Shown: positions 36,514 through 45,862, numbered from the stretch's first letter. The stretch: DNA of 64,000 nucleotides from Ignavibacteria bacterium (GCA_016710985.1 JADJTX010000004.1:186001-250000), one strand, 5' to 3'. The notes: generated by a model not told the origin, from the letters alone. Numbers and translations: made by a program.

Positions 36514-37446
36514 ATGGAGATCTGGAAAAAATATAACGGGTTCAATGTTATTTTCGCTACAGCGCCTCCCTACACTGACTTTCTGATCGGTCAGGATGTA
36601 AAGAAAAAATACAAAGTCCCTCTTGTGATAGATTACCGTGATGCCTGGGTTGACAGTCCTGTATTGAATTTTTATCCTACTCCGTTTCATAAGATGTCGA
36701 ATATGCGTCTTGAGAAAAGCGTGTTAAAAGATGCCAATAGAATTATTACAACTAACAGGAGAGTAAAGGAATTAATAATTTCCCGCTATGGTAATATTGA
36801 TTATAATGATGTGAAAATAATTCCTCACGGTTTTGATCAGGAAGATTTTGAGAAAGTTAAGGCCACAGAACTGCCGGTCACGAATAAGATGCGGATAACA
36901 TATTCCGGAAGCTTCTATACAAGAAATCCTAAGTTTTACTGGGAAGCCATACATAAGTTTTTCATAAAATATCCCGAATTAAAAAATGAAGTTGAGTTTT
37001 GTTTCATCGGAATAATTTCAAAAGATAATCTTGCTCTGATCAAAAGTTACGGGATTGAAGATTCTATTAATATACTCGGTTATGTAGAACATCTTGAGTG
37101 CATAAAATTTCTCATGGCATCGGATGTTTTATTTTTCATGATAAGCCGCGGAGAGAATGATGATGCAGCAATGCCCGGGAAAGTAGGAGAATATATTGGC
37201 AGCAGAAAGAGCATAATCGCATGTATTCCGGAAGGAGTTACGAAGAAAATGCTGGAAAAATATAACGCAATAAAATTCGTAGATGAAAATCCGGAAGAGC
37301 TTATGAACACTTTTTATGATTATTACAGATTGTTTAAGAGCAATGCTTTGCCTGTTGCGAATGAAGATGTTGCCGAACAGTTCGACAGGAAGACGCTTAC
37401 ATATGAGCTTGCGAAGGAATTTAATTTGCTTGTAGACATAGAGTAA
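36514..37446 (+). CDS. Glycosyltransferase, GT4-like, main piece
   Basis: The protein continues MEIWKKYNGFNVIFATAPPY and LVIDYRDAWVDSP (the donor-domain DYRDxW motif), then ITTNRRVKELI and IIPHGFDQEDFE. The second domain has ITYSGSFYTRNP, NILGYVEHLECIKFLMASDVL and PGKVGEYIGSRKSIIACIPEG, which carries the nucleotide-sugar-binding glutamate region. It is about 310 residues plus the 98-residue N-piece, right for GT4. It likely builds a cell-surface glycan. No other glycan genes are adjacent. Confidence 0.8.
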   Translation: MEIWKKYNGFNVIFATAPPYTDFLIGQDVKKKYKVPLVIDYRDAWVDSPVLNFYPTPFHKMSNMRLEKSVLKDANRIITTNRRVKELIISRYGNIDYNDVKIIPHGFDQEDFEKVKATELPVTNKMRITYSGSFYTRNPKFYWEAIHKFFIKYPELKNEVEFCFIGIISKDNLALIKSYGIEDSINILGYVEHLECIKFLMASDVLFFMISRGENDDAAMPGKVGEYIGSRKSIIACIPEGVTKKMLEKYNAIKFVDENPEELMNTFYDYYRLFKSNALPVANEDVAEQFDRKTLTYELAKEFNLLVDIE

Positions 37447-37635
37447 TTGATAATTGATAATTGATAATTGATAATTGATAATTGATAGTTGATAATTGAT
37501 AATTGATAATTGATAGTTGATAGTTGATAATTGATAATTGATAGTTGATAATTGATAGTTGATAATTGATAGTTGATGACAGGTGGATAACTAATAATTT
37601 GTAACTCGTAACTCGTAACTCGTAATTCGTAATTG
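37445..37635. repeat. Long heptamer arrays TTGATAA/TTGATAG and CTCGTAA
   Basis: About eighteen units of TTGATAA with GTTGATA variants run from the glycosyltransferase stop. A shorter TTGTAAC/TCGTAAT array lies just before the purD start. This fills the whole gap. Confidence 0.9.
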
Positions 37636-37643
37636 AATAACAA

Positions 37644-38786
37644 TTGAAAATATTATTAATCGGAAACGGTGGAAGAGAAAACGCGTTAGCATGGAAAATT
37701 TATAATTCAAAATCATTCCGTCAGTCTGAGAGTAAACTTTACTGCACTATTGGTAGTCCGGGCCTGGATGAATTTTCTGTACCGGTTGACATAAAGCCGG
37801 TTGATTTTGAAAAGCTGATTAAATTTGTAAAGGAAGAGGGGATTGATTTCACTGTCGTAGGTCCTGAAGTTCCTTTGTCACTGGGAATTGTAAATGAGTT
37901 TGAAAAGAACGGGTTAAAAATATTTGGTCCGTGTAAAGAAGCGGCTGAAATTGAATCAAGTAAAATATTTGCAAAAGATCTGATGCTGAGTCACAACGTT
38001 CCGACAGCAAATTATAAGACTTTTATAAAAAATAATTTACCTGAAGCAGGTGAGTTTCTGAATAAATGTGAATATCCTGTCGTGATAAAAGATGACGGAT
38101 TAGCAGCCGGTAAGGGAGTTGTAATTGCAAATAATTTAGAAGAAGCAAATGAAGCCGTTGATGAGTTCAGAAAAAGCAACAGATCCGGTGACGCAGGTTT
38201 TAAATTCATAATTGAAGAATATCTTAAAGGTGAAGAGATATCTGTTTTTGTAATTACTGACGGAGATGATTATGTTGTTCTTCCATATTCGCAGGATCAT
38301 AAGAAAATCCGGGAAGGTGAAAAAGGAAAGAATACAGGCGGAATGGGAGCAGTAGCTCCTTTGAAGAAATTCATGAATGAAGATCTGGATAACAGGATCA
38401 GGTCAGAGATCATTGAGCCGACTCTGAAAGCTTTAAGAGAAACCGGAAGAGAATTCAAAGGATGTTTGTATTGCGGGTTAATGGTCACTGACAATAAACC
38501 TTACGTGATCGAGTTTAACTGCAGGTTCGGTGACCCTGAAACACAAGCCGTGCTTCCCCTGATAGAATCTGATTTTCTTAAGTTACTTTTAGCTTCATCC
38601 GGTAAAGAGATCAAAGAATATTCATTAGTGGTAAATCAGAATTTTACATGCTGCGTAGTGATGGCTTCAAAGGGTTACCCTGATAATTTTGAAACAGAAA
38701 AAGAGATCAAAGGACTGGATGTCCCGGATGACAAGTCAATTGTATTTCAATCGGAACAAAATATTCACAAGATAACAAAGTCTTAA
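37644..38786 (+). CDS. purD: Phosphoribosylamine--glycine ligase (frameshifted near the end)
   Basis: Starts at TTG 37644 (MKILLIGNGGRENALAWKI, the PurD hallmark). The ATP-grasp domain includes YPVVIKDDGLAAGKGVVIA, HKKIREGEKGKNTGGMGAVAP and CRFGDPETQAVLPL. It makes glycinamide ribonucleotide in purine synthesis. The frame is lost near 38768. In the next frame DNKVLTNGGRVLSVVGISDK and SLDDAVKNAYERISSV continue to a TAG at 38941, whose last six codons lie in a heptamer repeat. A bacterium lacking GARS would be auxotrophic, so a sequence error is possible. Confidence 0.85.
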   Translation: MKILLIGNGGRENALAWKIYNSKSFRQSESKLYCTIGSPGLDEFSVPVDIKPVDFEKLIKFVKEEGIDFTVVGPEVPLSLGIVNEFEKNGLKIFGPCKEAAEIESSKIFAKDLMLSHNVPTANYKTFIKNNLPEAGEFLNKCEYPVVIKDDGLAAGKGVVIANNLEEANEAVDEFRKSNRSGDAGFKFIIEEYLKGEEISVFVITDGDDYVVLPYSQDHKKIREGEKGKNTGGMGAVAPLKKFMNEDLDNRIRSEIIEPTLKALRETGREFKGCLYCGLMVTDNKPYVIEFNCRFGDPETQAVLPLIESDFLKLLLASSGKEIKEYSLVVNQNFTCCVVMASKGYPDNFETEKEIKGLDVPDDKSIVFQSEQNIHKITKS

Positions 38787-38922
38787 CCAACGGAGGCAGG
38801 GTTTTGTCGGTTGTTGGGATTTCGGATAAGTCACTTGATGACGCTGTGAAGAATGCTTACGAGAGAATTTCGTCTGTAAGTTTTGAGAATCAGTATTACA
38901 GGAAAGACATTGGATATAAACA

Positions 38923-38976
38923 GTTAAAAGTTAAAAGTTAGTTAAAAGTTGAAAGTTGAAAGTTGAAAATTGAAAG
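38923..38976. repeat. Short tandem repeat, units AGTTAAA and AGTTGAA
   Basis: It begins inside the last codons of the purD frame (38923-38941) and runs towards galE. Some units are 7 bp, others 8 bp. Confidence 0.8.
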
Positions 38977-39016
38977 GTTATGAGTTTTTTAAGTTTTTTA
39001 AAATAAACAAAATAAA

Positions 39017-39790
39017 TTGAAAGTATTAGTAACAGGCGGAACGGGTTATATTGGTTCGCATACGGTAGTAGAGCTTCAGAACAACGGTTACCATCCGGTG
39101 ATCATTGATAATTTATCAAACTCTAATGCAAATGTAGTTGAAAGGATAGAAAAAATATCCGGAAAGAAACCGGATTTTGAAAAAATAGATTTATGTGATT
39201 CTGAAAGTTTAAAGAAATTCTTTGATAATCAAAAAGACATTGAATCAGTAATTCATTTTGCAGCGTTCAAGGCAGTAGGCGAGTCTGTTAATGATCCTTT
39301 GAAATATTATAAGAATAATGTTGACGGAATGATTAACCTGCTTAAAGAGTTAACTGAACGTGGCATAAATAATTTTGTTTATTCGTCATCCTGTACTGTT
39401 TACGGAGAAGCAGATAAACTACCGGTTACGGAAGATTCCCCGATCAAGAAGGCAGAATCTCCTTATGGCTTTACGAAACAAATTGGTGAGCAAATACTCT
39501 TTGATCTGTCTAAAGTATCAGGATTGAATACAATAATTTTAAGATATTTCAATCCGACCGGGGCACACAATCTGGGAACGGGTAAAGGAAATTCTGTCAT
39601 GGAAGTTATAAATTCTTTTGAAGAAGTATCCGGATTGAAATTAAAATTCAGAATAGGACCAAGAAGAAGCGGAGATGTAGTAAGTATTTATTCTGATACC
39701 AAAAAAGCAAATGAATTATTAAACTGGAAAGCAGAGAGAGATCTAAACAATATGATGCTTACGTCCTGGAACTGGGAAAAAACACTTTAA
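39017..39790 (+). CDS. galE: UDP-glucose 4-epimerase with an internal in-frame deletion
   Basis: Start TTG 39017; 257 residues against about 330 for the family. The N-terminal part is normal: VTGGTGYIGSH, the SSSCTVYG serine, and catalytic Y150xxxK154 (SPYGFTKQ). After RYFNPTGAH184 it jumps directly to NLGTGKGNSVMEV, which in GalE lies about 75-80 residues further on (after the NLVPY, PDGTCIRDYIHV and ALxYL segments). The missing stretch holds most of the UDP-sugar pocket, so this product should not be active. The ends join in frame at base 39568. Either a real deletion or an assembly collapse. Confidence 0.85.
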   Translation: MKVLVTGGTGYIGSHTVVELQNNGYHPVIIDNLSNSNANVVERIEKISGKKPDFEKIDLCDSESLKKFFDNQKDIESVIHFAAFKAVGESVNDPLKYYKNNVDGMINLLKELTERGINNFVYSSSCTVYGEADKLPVTEDSPIKKAESPYGFTKQIGEQILFDLSKVSGLNTIILRYFNPTGAHNLGTGKGNSVMEVINSFEEVSGLKLKFRIGPRRSGDVVSIYSDTKKANELLNWKAERDLNNMMLTSWNWEKTL

Positions 39791-39940
39791 AATTTGGAAT
39801 TTGGAATTTGGAATTTTGGATTTTGGATTTTTCGGATTTTAGATTTGACTAATGATAAAATGTCAATCTATTAACTATTGACGATTCACGATTCACGATT
39901 GACGATTCACGATTACGATTAACGATTACCGATTGACCAA
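39787..39940. repeat. Heptamer arrays GGAATTT and CACGATT
   Basis: GGAATTT/GGATTTT units (39787-39840) start on the galE stop. ACGATTC/ACGATTA units (39877-39935) follow before meaB. Confidence 0.85.
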
Positions 39941-39964
39941 AACGACACAGCCAATTCATACAAA

Positions 39965-40903
39965 ATGAAAGTAGATAAAGATATTATTACCAAGATCATT
40001 TCATCAGACAAAAGAGCGATTGCGAAGGCACTGACATTAGTTGAGAATGATGATGAAGGCAGCGAAAAATTGTTAAAAGAGTTGTATAAGCATACGGGCA
40101 GAACATCCAAAATAGGAATTACAGGTCCTCCGGGAGCAGGTAAATCAACTTTGACAAACTGTTTAGTAAAGCTGATGAGCGATAAAGGTTATAAAATCGG
40201 CGTGATTGCAGTTGATCCGACAAGTCCGTTTACAGGCGGAGCTTTACTTGGAGACAGGATCAGAATGCAGGAAGTAGGGCTTCTGGAAAATGTATTTATC
40301 AGGTCGATGGCAACAAGGGGAAGTCTTGGAGGTTTGAGCAAAAATATTGTCGAAGCCTGTGAAGTACTGGATGCATCAGGAAAAGATTTTATCATAATAG
40401 AAACAGTGGGAGTCGGTCAATCGGAGCTGGATATTGCACAGACAACAGACACAACTATTGTTGTACTGGTTCCGGAGTCAGGTGATTCAGTACAGGCAAT
40501 GAAAGCAGGATTAATGGAGATAGCAGACATATTTGTATTGAATAAATCAGACCGTCAGGGAGCTGACGGAGTGGTGTCAACGATTAAGAACATCATTCAT
40601 TTAAAACCGCCGAGCAAAGACGGCTGGATAATTGATGTTTTAAAAACAGTGGGAAGTCAGAATGAAGGGATAGAAGAATTGTTTAATGAAATCATAAAGC
40701 ATAAGGACCATCTTGAAAAGAGCAGTTATTTAACCATTAAAAGAAAAGAGCATTTATCTAAAAAAATAAAAGAGCTGGTTAATAATAAACTTGAAATAAA
40801 TTTCTGGGATGATACAAAGATCAGAAATTTAAATGAACGGCTTGAAGATATTGCATTGAAAAATAAGGATCCTTACAGTTATGTGGAGGAGATTACTAAG
40901 TAG
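39965..40903 (+). CDS. meaB: Methylmalonyl-CoA mutase-associated GTPase MeaB
   Basis: The 312-residue SIMIBI-class GTPase chaperones B12-dependent methylmalonyl-CoA mutase, protecting and reloading its cofactor. Walker A is GPPGAGKST at 54-62 (ITGPPGAGKSTL), then VIAVDPTSPFTGGALLGDRI, an IETVGVGQSE G3 segment, and FVLNKSDRQGADG as the NKxD base-specificity motif. The mutase genes themselves are not in this window. The start ATG at 39965 gives the conserved N-terminus. Confidence 0.92.
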   Translation: MKVDKDIITKIISSDKRAIAKALTLVENDDEGSEKLLKELYKHTGRTSKIGITGPPGAGKSTLTNCLVKLMSDKGYKIGVIAVDPTSPFTGGALLGDRIRMQEVGLLENVFIRSMATRGSLGGLSKNIVEACEVLDASGKDFIIIETVGVGQSELDIAQTTDTTIVVLVPESGDSVQAMKAGLMEIADIFVLNKSDRQGADGVVSTIKNIIHLKPPSKDGWIIDVLKTVGSQNEGIEELFNEIIKHKDHLEKSSYLTIKRKEHLSKKIKELVNNKLEINFWDDTKIRNLNERLEDIALKNKDPYSYVEEITK

Positions 40904-40968
40904 TTCGTATAGTTTGTATAGTCGTATAGTTGTATAGTTTGTATAGTTTGTATAGTTTGTATAGTTTT
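40903..40968. repeat. 9-bp tandem repeat, unit AGTTTGTAT
   Basis: About six units with one shortened unit (AGTTGTAT), starting at the meaB stop codon. The rest of the gap 40969-41176 is AT-rich with no recognisable signal except AAGGAG just before the next start. Confidence 0.85.
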
Positions 40969-41176
40969 AATAAGAACCACTTTAATAAACAGAATATTGA
41001 CTAAATAATGTTCAGACAACAGTGATTAGCAGTTGATTTTAATTCTAATAAATTCATTGCTTTTACTTAGCAAAAATTTTAGTTTGAAAATCCACAAATT
41101 TTCACAATGTTTGTCATTAAAATAACACACTAAATAACAATAATAATATAATTAATAAGGAGTAGTTTTAAATAAA

Positions 41177-43315
41177 ATGGAAAATAAGAAAATACAGCAC
41201 ACGGGAATAATGAACAAGATGAGGGACAAGATGCCTTTGATCATTATAATTCTAATTGTCGCCTTTCTTGCAACTATAGTTTTTGAATGGGGAATGAATT
41301 ATATGGGAATGGGAGGACAGAATGAAGCATTTGCGAAGATAAATTCAAAGGAAATTTCATATCAGGAATATGAAAGAATAGTTCAGCAGCAGGTTGAGCA
41401 GATGAGGCAGCAGAACGAGGGAAAGGACATTGATGAAGCAACGATGAACCAAATCAGGGACCAGGTATGGAACAGTCTTGTCAGCCAGACAATTTCACAG
41501 CAGGCAATAGAGAAGTACGGAATTAAGGTATCGGATAAAGAAATACTGGACTGGATATATAACCGTCCTGAAACTTTGCCGGAGCCGATCAAAAAGAACT
41601 TCATGGATTCAACCGGTGTATTTAATGCCGGATTTTATCAGCAGGCGCTTGGAATGAAAACTAAAGAAGCTACACAATTCTGGTCTCAGGTGGAAAATTT
41701 TTGCCGTGAGACACTTCTTTCAGAAAAGCTTCAGGCGGTATTGACTGAGGGTGCTGTAGTTTCTGAAGGTGATGTACTCGATAAATACAAGGAAGATAAC
41801 ATAATTGCAAATTTTAACTTTGTATTACTTGATCTTAATACGATCACCGATTCATCACAAATTGCAGTCAATGACGCTGAATTAAAAGAATATTATGAGA
41901 AGAACAAGAATGATTTTAAGCAAAACGAAAGTGTAAAACTGAAATACATTCAGCTCCTTGATCAGGCGACAGCAGAAGACTCTGCTTCTGTAAAGAGAGA
42001 TATGGAATTGTTAAAAAAGGACATGCAGAAAGCAAATATTGAGGACTCTTCATTGATTAATCTGATCGCTGAGAATTCCTCAACTCCTTATAATGCGGAA
42101 TTTCAAAAAACAAATGCCTTTAAACCTGAAGTCAATTCATTTTTATTTAAAGCAAAACCCGGAGATATTTCAGATGTGTTAATTACACAGGACGGGTATC
42201 AGATTGTAAAGCTTCTTGAATCAAAGGAAGGTGAAGATCTTTATGTGAATGCTACTCACGTGCTTATAAATTTCGGAACTGATACAGCAGCCGCAAAGCA
42301 AAAAGCCCAGGACATATATAACAGAGTAAAGAACGGTGAAGACATAAAAGTATTAGCTGAACAGTTATCGGATGAGCCTGCAGCTAAGCAATCCAAGGGA
42401 GATTTAGGATGGTTCACAAAAGGATCCATGGTAAAGGAATTCGAAGAAGCATCATTTAATGCAAACATCGGAGATGTAGTAGGACCTGTAAAAACTCAGT
42501 TTGGATTTCATGTCATTAAAGTTTACGGAAAAGAAAAAAAGGAATTTAAAGTTGGACTGATAAATAAGGCAGTTGTGCCAAGCAGCAGGAGTAAACAGCT
42601 TGTAAAGAAAAAAGCCGAGGATATGTATTCAGATCTCTCAAAAGGAAAGATACTGGACTCACTGGCAAATGAGAATAAACTTCAGGTACAGACTTCACCT
42701 GATATAGTAAAAGACGGTCAGGTACCTCTTGCAGGAAATAATAAAAAAATCCTTAAAACAGTTTTTGATAATAAGATCAATTTTATTACTGAGCCTGTAA
42801 AGGTTCCGGGAGGATACGCAATATATCAGGTAATAGAAAAAAAACCTGAAGGTTATCAGAACTTCGATTCAATAAAGGTAACAATGATCAAGCCAAAGGT
42901 TATTAATGAAAAGAAGTATAAGATACTTTTAGCAATGGCAAATGATCTTGAAGGGAAAATAACAAATTTTGATATAATTTCTTTAAAAGAAATTGCACCG
43001 AATTATACATATCAGACAGCAGACAGCTTTAAGGTTTCCAAACCAAATCCTGTGATAGGACAGGACTTTGCAGTTAGTTCAGCAATAATGAAATTAAAGC
43101 CCGGTGAAATTTCAAAGCCGATAAAAGGAACCAAGGGGTATTATATAATTAAAATAAATTCCATCACTGAATTTAATGAACAGGATTACATACTCAAAGC
43201 TCCTGAAATCAGAAAAAGCCTGCTGACTTCAAAGAGACAGTCCATTGTTTCCGAATGGCTGACCAAAATGCAGAATGAAGCGGAGATTGTTGACAACAGG
43301 GATAAGTATTTTTAA
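41177..43315 (+). CDS. Membrane-anchored peptidyl-prolyl isomerase (PpiD/SurA type)
   Basis: The 712-residue periplasmic foldase helps outer-membrane proteins mature. It has a short cytoplasmic N-terminus, one membrane segment (about residues 18-40, MPLIIIILIVAFLATIVFEW), a SurA_N-like chaperone domain, and a parvulin domain at about 355-455 (ATHVLINFGTDTAA, EQLSDEPAAKQSKGDLGWF, VGPVKTQFGFHVIKV). A second, degenerate rotamase-like half follows (about 590-700). The upstream AAGGAGTAGT is a clear ribosome binding site. Architecture and length fit PpiD. Confidence 0.9.
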   Translation: MENKKIQHTGIMNKMRDKMPLIIIILIVAFLATIVFEWGMNYMGMGGQNEAFAKINSKEISYQEYERIVQQQVEQMRQQNEGKDIDEATMNQIRDQVWNSLVSQTISQQAIEKYGIKVSDKEILDWIYNRPETLPEPIKKNFMDSTGVFNAGFYQQALGMKTKEATQFWSQVENFCRETLLSEKLQAVLTEGAVVSEGDVLDKYKEDNIIANFNFVLLDLNTITDSSQIAVNDAELKEYYEKNKNDFKQNESVKLKYIQLLDQATAEDSASVKRDMELLKKDMQKANIEDSSLINLIAENSSTPYNAEFQKTNAFKPEVNSFLFKAKPGDISDVLITQDGYQIVKLLESKEGEDLYVNATHVLINFGTDTAAAKQKAQDIYNRVKNGEDIKVLAEQLSDEPAAKQSKGDLGWFTKGSMVKEFEEASFNANIGDVVGPVKTQFGFHVIKVYGKEKKEFKVGLINKAVVPSSRSKQLVKKKAEDMYSDLSKGKILDSLANENKLQVQTSPDIVKDGQVPLAGNNKKILKTVFDNKINFITEPVKVPGGYAIYQVIEKKPEGYQNFDSIKVTMIKPKVINEKKYKILLAMANDLEGKITNFDIISLKEIAPNYTYQTADSFKVSKPNPVIGQDFAVSSAIMKLKPGEISKPIKGTKGYYIIKINSITEFNEQDYILKAPEIRKSLLTSKRQSIVSEWLTKMQNEAEIVDNRDKYF

Positions 43316-43382
43316 ACAAACCGTAAAAATATTTGGTCAGGAAAATTTGAATTAAATATTAAATATAAAAGTATTAAATAGT

Positions 43383-43416
43383 ATCCACTATATTAGAAAA
43401 AAGTATAGTGGATTTT
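43383..43416 (+). terminator. Hairpin terminator abutting the next start codon
   Basis: ATCCACTAT at 43383, an AT-rich loop of about 15 bases, then ATAGTGGATTTTTT. The T-run ends two bases before the ATG of the next gene, so the hairpin sits where its ribosome binding site should be. Confidence 0.7.
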
Positions 43417-43418
43417 TT

Positions 43419-44144
43419 ATGAGAACTTTTATCATAGCTGCGGCCGCATTTAGTCTGCTGACAATTAAAATTTCCGAAGCACAGAGTATCTCAATCGGGA
43501 ACGGATTCAGCATCATACCGTCAGTTAATTATGTTTCATCGGCAACGATACAGCTTGATGCTTTTAATCTGAACCAATTTGAAAGGAGCATTACCGAAGA
43601 ACTGAGCGGCGGTTACGGTTACGGAATATCCATACGAAAGAAATTATTTGATGAGGATCTTTCATTTGGATTTTCAACGGAATACACAAGGATTTATGAT
43701 GATGAATTAACACAGACATTTCAGGCTGACTCTTCAAGAGCAAGAGGCAGAGTCACGGAAGAGCTTTGGATCGTACCTGTTGAGTTTACCGGATATTTTA
43801 ACATTCCGAACTTCACGGATGATATTGAGATATATCTGGGCGGAGGCATTGGGGTATATTTCGGAGACAGGGTAAGGACAATTCAAAACATTCAGAGTAA
43901 GACCATTTCAAGAGAATCCAGTTTTAGTTTTGTGATCCTGAGCGGGATGGAATTAATGCTTGCAGAAAATATTTCAGGAGTTTTTGAAATCAGATTCAGG
44001 CAGGGTGAATACAGCGTAAAGAGTGAATTTCCGGTGTCGAGCATATCTGTCGCCGGCATTCAATACCCGCTGGAAAAAAACTTAAATTCAAAGATCTTTG
44101 TTGACGGCTTAAAGCTAAGCTTAGGTATAGCGTATAATTTTTAA
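43419..44144 (+). CDS. Probable outer-membrane beta-barrel protein
   Basis: The protein has 241 residues with signal peptide MRTFIIAAAAFSLLTIKISEAQ. The mature part has alternating strands (YGYGISIRKKL, LSFGFSTEYTRIY, IEIYLGGGIGVYFGDRV, FSFVILSGMELML) and ends in an aromatic, LSLGIAYNF, as in OmpW/OMP_b-brl barrels. Its job is unknown. The ATG lies directly after a hairpin, with no visible Shine-Dalgarno sequence. Confidence 0.75.
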   Translation: MRTFIIAAAAFSLLTIKISEAQSISIGNGFSIIPSVNYVSSATIQLDAFNLNQFERSITEELSGGYGYGISIRKKLFDEDLSFGFSTEYTRIYDDELTQTFQADSSRARGRVTEELWIVPVEFTGYFNIPNFTDDIEIYLGGGIGVYFGDRVRTIQNIQSKTISRESSFSFVILSGMELMLAENISGVFEIRFRQGEYSVKSEFPVSSISVAGIQYPLEKNLNSKIFVDGLKLSLGIAYNF

Positions 44145-44156
44145 ACTTATTTTTAT

Positions 44157-45830
44157 ATGAAAAATATTATTTTTGTATTAATCATTCTCTCCGTCTTAAT
44201 CAGCCATCCCGGAAAAATACAAACACACAATGATAATTCTTCCTCTTTGATCTCAAAGAATAAGTTTTTTGTAAAGACTAAAGAAGAATTAAAAGTATCC
44301 GAAGCCACGGGTAAAATTTCACTTTCTACCGGTAATGTGTCGCTCGATGAGAAAATAATAAAATACAAAATCAGCGAAATAAAAAATTTATTCCGTTTAA
44401 ATAACGGGAATAAGGCATTGTTTGAAAAATACGGGATGTCACGCATATATGTTTTTAACCTAGAGGATAATTCAGATACATATGTGCAGTATGCAATTGA
44501 TGATTTTACAAAGGATGACCTGGTAGAGTATTCGGAAGCGAATTTTATTGGTACTTCAGCAGGAGTGAAAGAAGAAAAGCTAAAGGATTTTTTTGAAAAA
44601 GCATCTTCACAGATCAATCCAAATGATGAGATGTTTTACAGGCAATGGTATCTTCAGAATTCGGGTTCGGTGGAACCTTCTTCCAGCGGAGGCTATGCGA
44701 AAGTCGGCGCGGATATTAAAATGATAAACGGATGGGAAATTGAGGAAGGGAGTGAGGAAGTTATTGTAGCAATTCTTGATTCCGGAATTAAAGATGATCA
44801 TCCGGATCTGAGAGACCGGATCTGGATTAATGAAAATGAAATTCCAAATAATGGTATAGATGATGACAATAACGGGTACATAGATGACTTTAAAGGATGG
44901 GATTTCGCTTATGACGACAGAAGACCTGATGACGGATTCGGCCACGGGACGAACATTGCTACGGTGATTGGAGCGGGTATTAATAACACAATCGGGTTTG
45001 CGGGAATAGACGGGAAATGCCGGCTTATGAACTGTAAAAACCTAAATTCAGATAACAGCGGAGAATACAGCTGGTGGGCACAGTCAGTAAAGTATGCAAC
45101 GGATAACGGCGCGCAGATCATAAACATGAGTGAAGGCGGAGATGATTATTCAAAAGTTTTAAAGACTGCAATAGGATATGCACAGGACAACGGGTCATTA
45201 ATAATTGCAGCAATGATGAATAAGGGAGATGACAGAGATTATTATCCTGCAAGCTTTAAAGGAGTATTTGCTGTTGGTGCTACTGATACTGATGACAGGC
45301 GGTGCAGAAAATTTTCATGGGGCGGAGGAAGCTGCTGGGGAAAACATATTTCAGTAGTAGCTCCCGGAAATAAAATTTACGGACTGGATTATGAGAATGA
45401 TTTAAATTACGAAGTTTACTGGAGTGGTACATCCCAGTCAACAGCAATAGTAAGCGGCATTGCATCGTTACTTCTGGCTCAGGATCTTTCAAGATCAAGT
45501 GACGACCTGAAGAGAATAATAAAAATTTCATCAAAAGATCTTGCAGGAGATCCCAGGGAAGATACACCCGGATGGGATCAGTATTATGGAAGCGGCAGAG
45601 TTGACAGCTATTCGGCTTTAAGTTATGACTATAACGAATCAAAGAAAAAAGAAACTGTAACTGAAGATACCGAACAGGAAAAAGTTTTTGATCAGGAAAA
45701 GATAATGATCAGGAAAAAGACATTGATCAGGAAAATGAATATGAAACTGATAATCAAAAAGACAAACCATCAAAAGCAAAAAAAGATAATCAGCCATCGA
45801 AGCCGGAAGACAATTAAGTTAGTAAGTTAG
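44157..45830 (+). CDS. Secreted subtilisin-like serine protease (S8)
   Basis: The protein has 557 residues as read. A signal peptide and a prodomain of about 150 residues precede the peptidase domain. Catalytic D208 (VAILDSGIKDDHPDL), H263 (FGHGTNIATVIG), oxyanion N355 (IAAMMNKGD) and S426 (WSGTSQSTA) are all present, so it should be active. After about residue 505 the acidic tail changes frame at an A4 run at about 45699. In the neighbouring frame it reads DNDQEKDIDQENEYETDN and KDNQPSKPEDN-stop at 45817, which looks like the original ending. It follows the barrel gene by 12 bases. Confidence 0.88.
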   Translation: MKNIIFVLIILSVLISHPGKIQTHNDNSSSLISKNKFFVKTKEELKVSEATGKISLSTGNVSLDEKIIKYKISEIKNLFRLNNGNKALFEKYGMSRIYVFNLEDNSDTYVQYAIDDFTKDDLVEYSEANFIGTSAGVKEEKLKDFFEKASSQINPNDEMFYRQWYLQNSGSVEPSSSGGYAKVGADIKMINGWEIEEGSEEVIVAILDSGIKDDHPDLRDRIWINENEIPNNGIDDDNNGYIDDFKGWDFAYDDRRPDDGFGHGTNIATVIGAGINNTIGFAGIDGKCRLMNCKNLNSDNSGEYSWWAQSVKYATDNGAQIINMSEGGDDYSKVLKTAIGYAQDNGSLIIAAMMNKGDDRDYYPASFKGVFAVGATDTDDRRCRKFSWGGGSCWGKHISVVAPGNKIYGLDYENDLNYEVYWSGTSQSTAIVSGIASLLLAQDLSRSSDDLKRIIKISSKDLAGDPREDTPGWDQYYGSGRVDSYSALSYDYNESKKKETVTEDTEQEKVFDQEKIMIRKKTLIRKMNMKLIIKKTNHQKQKKIISHRSRKTIKLVS

Positions 45831-45862
45831 TAAGTTAGTAAATTAGTAAATTAGTAAATTAG
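45817..45862. repeat. 8-bp tandem repeat, unit AAGTTAGT / AAATTAGT
   Basis: Six units follow the restored stop codon of the protease, then run into the mobile-element end. Confidence 0.85.
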
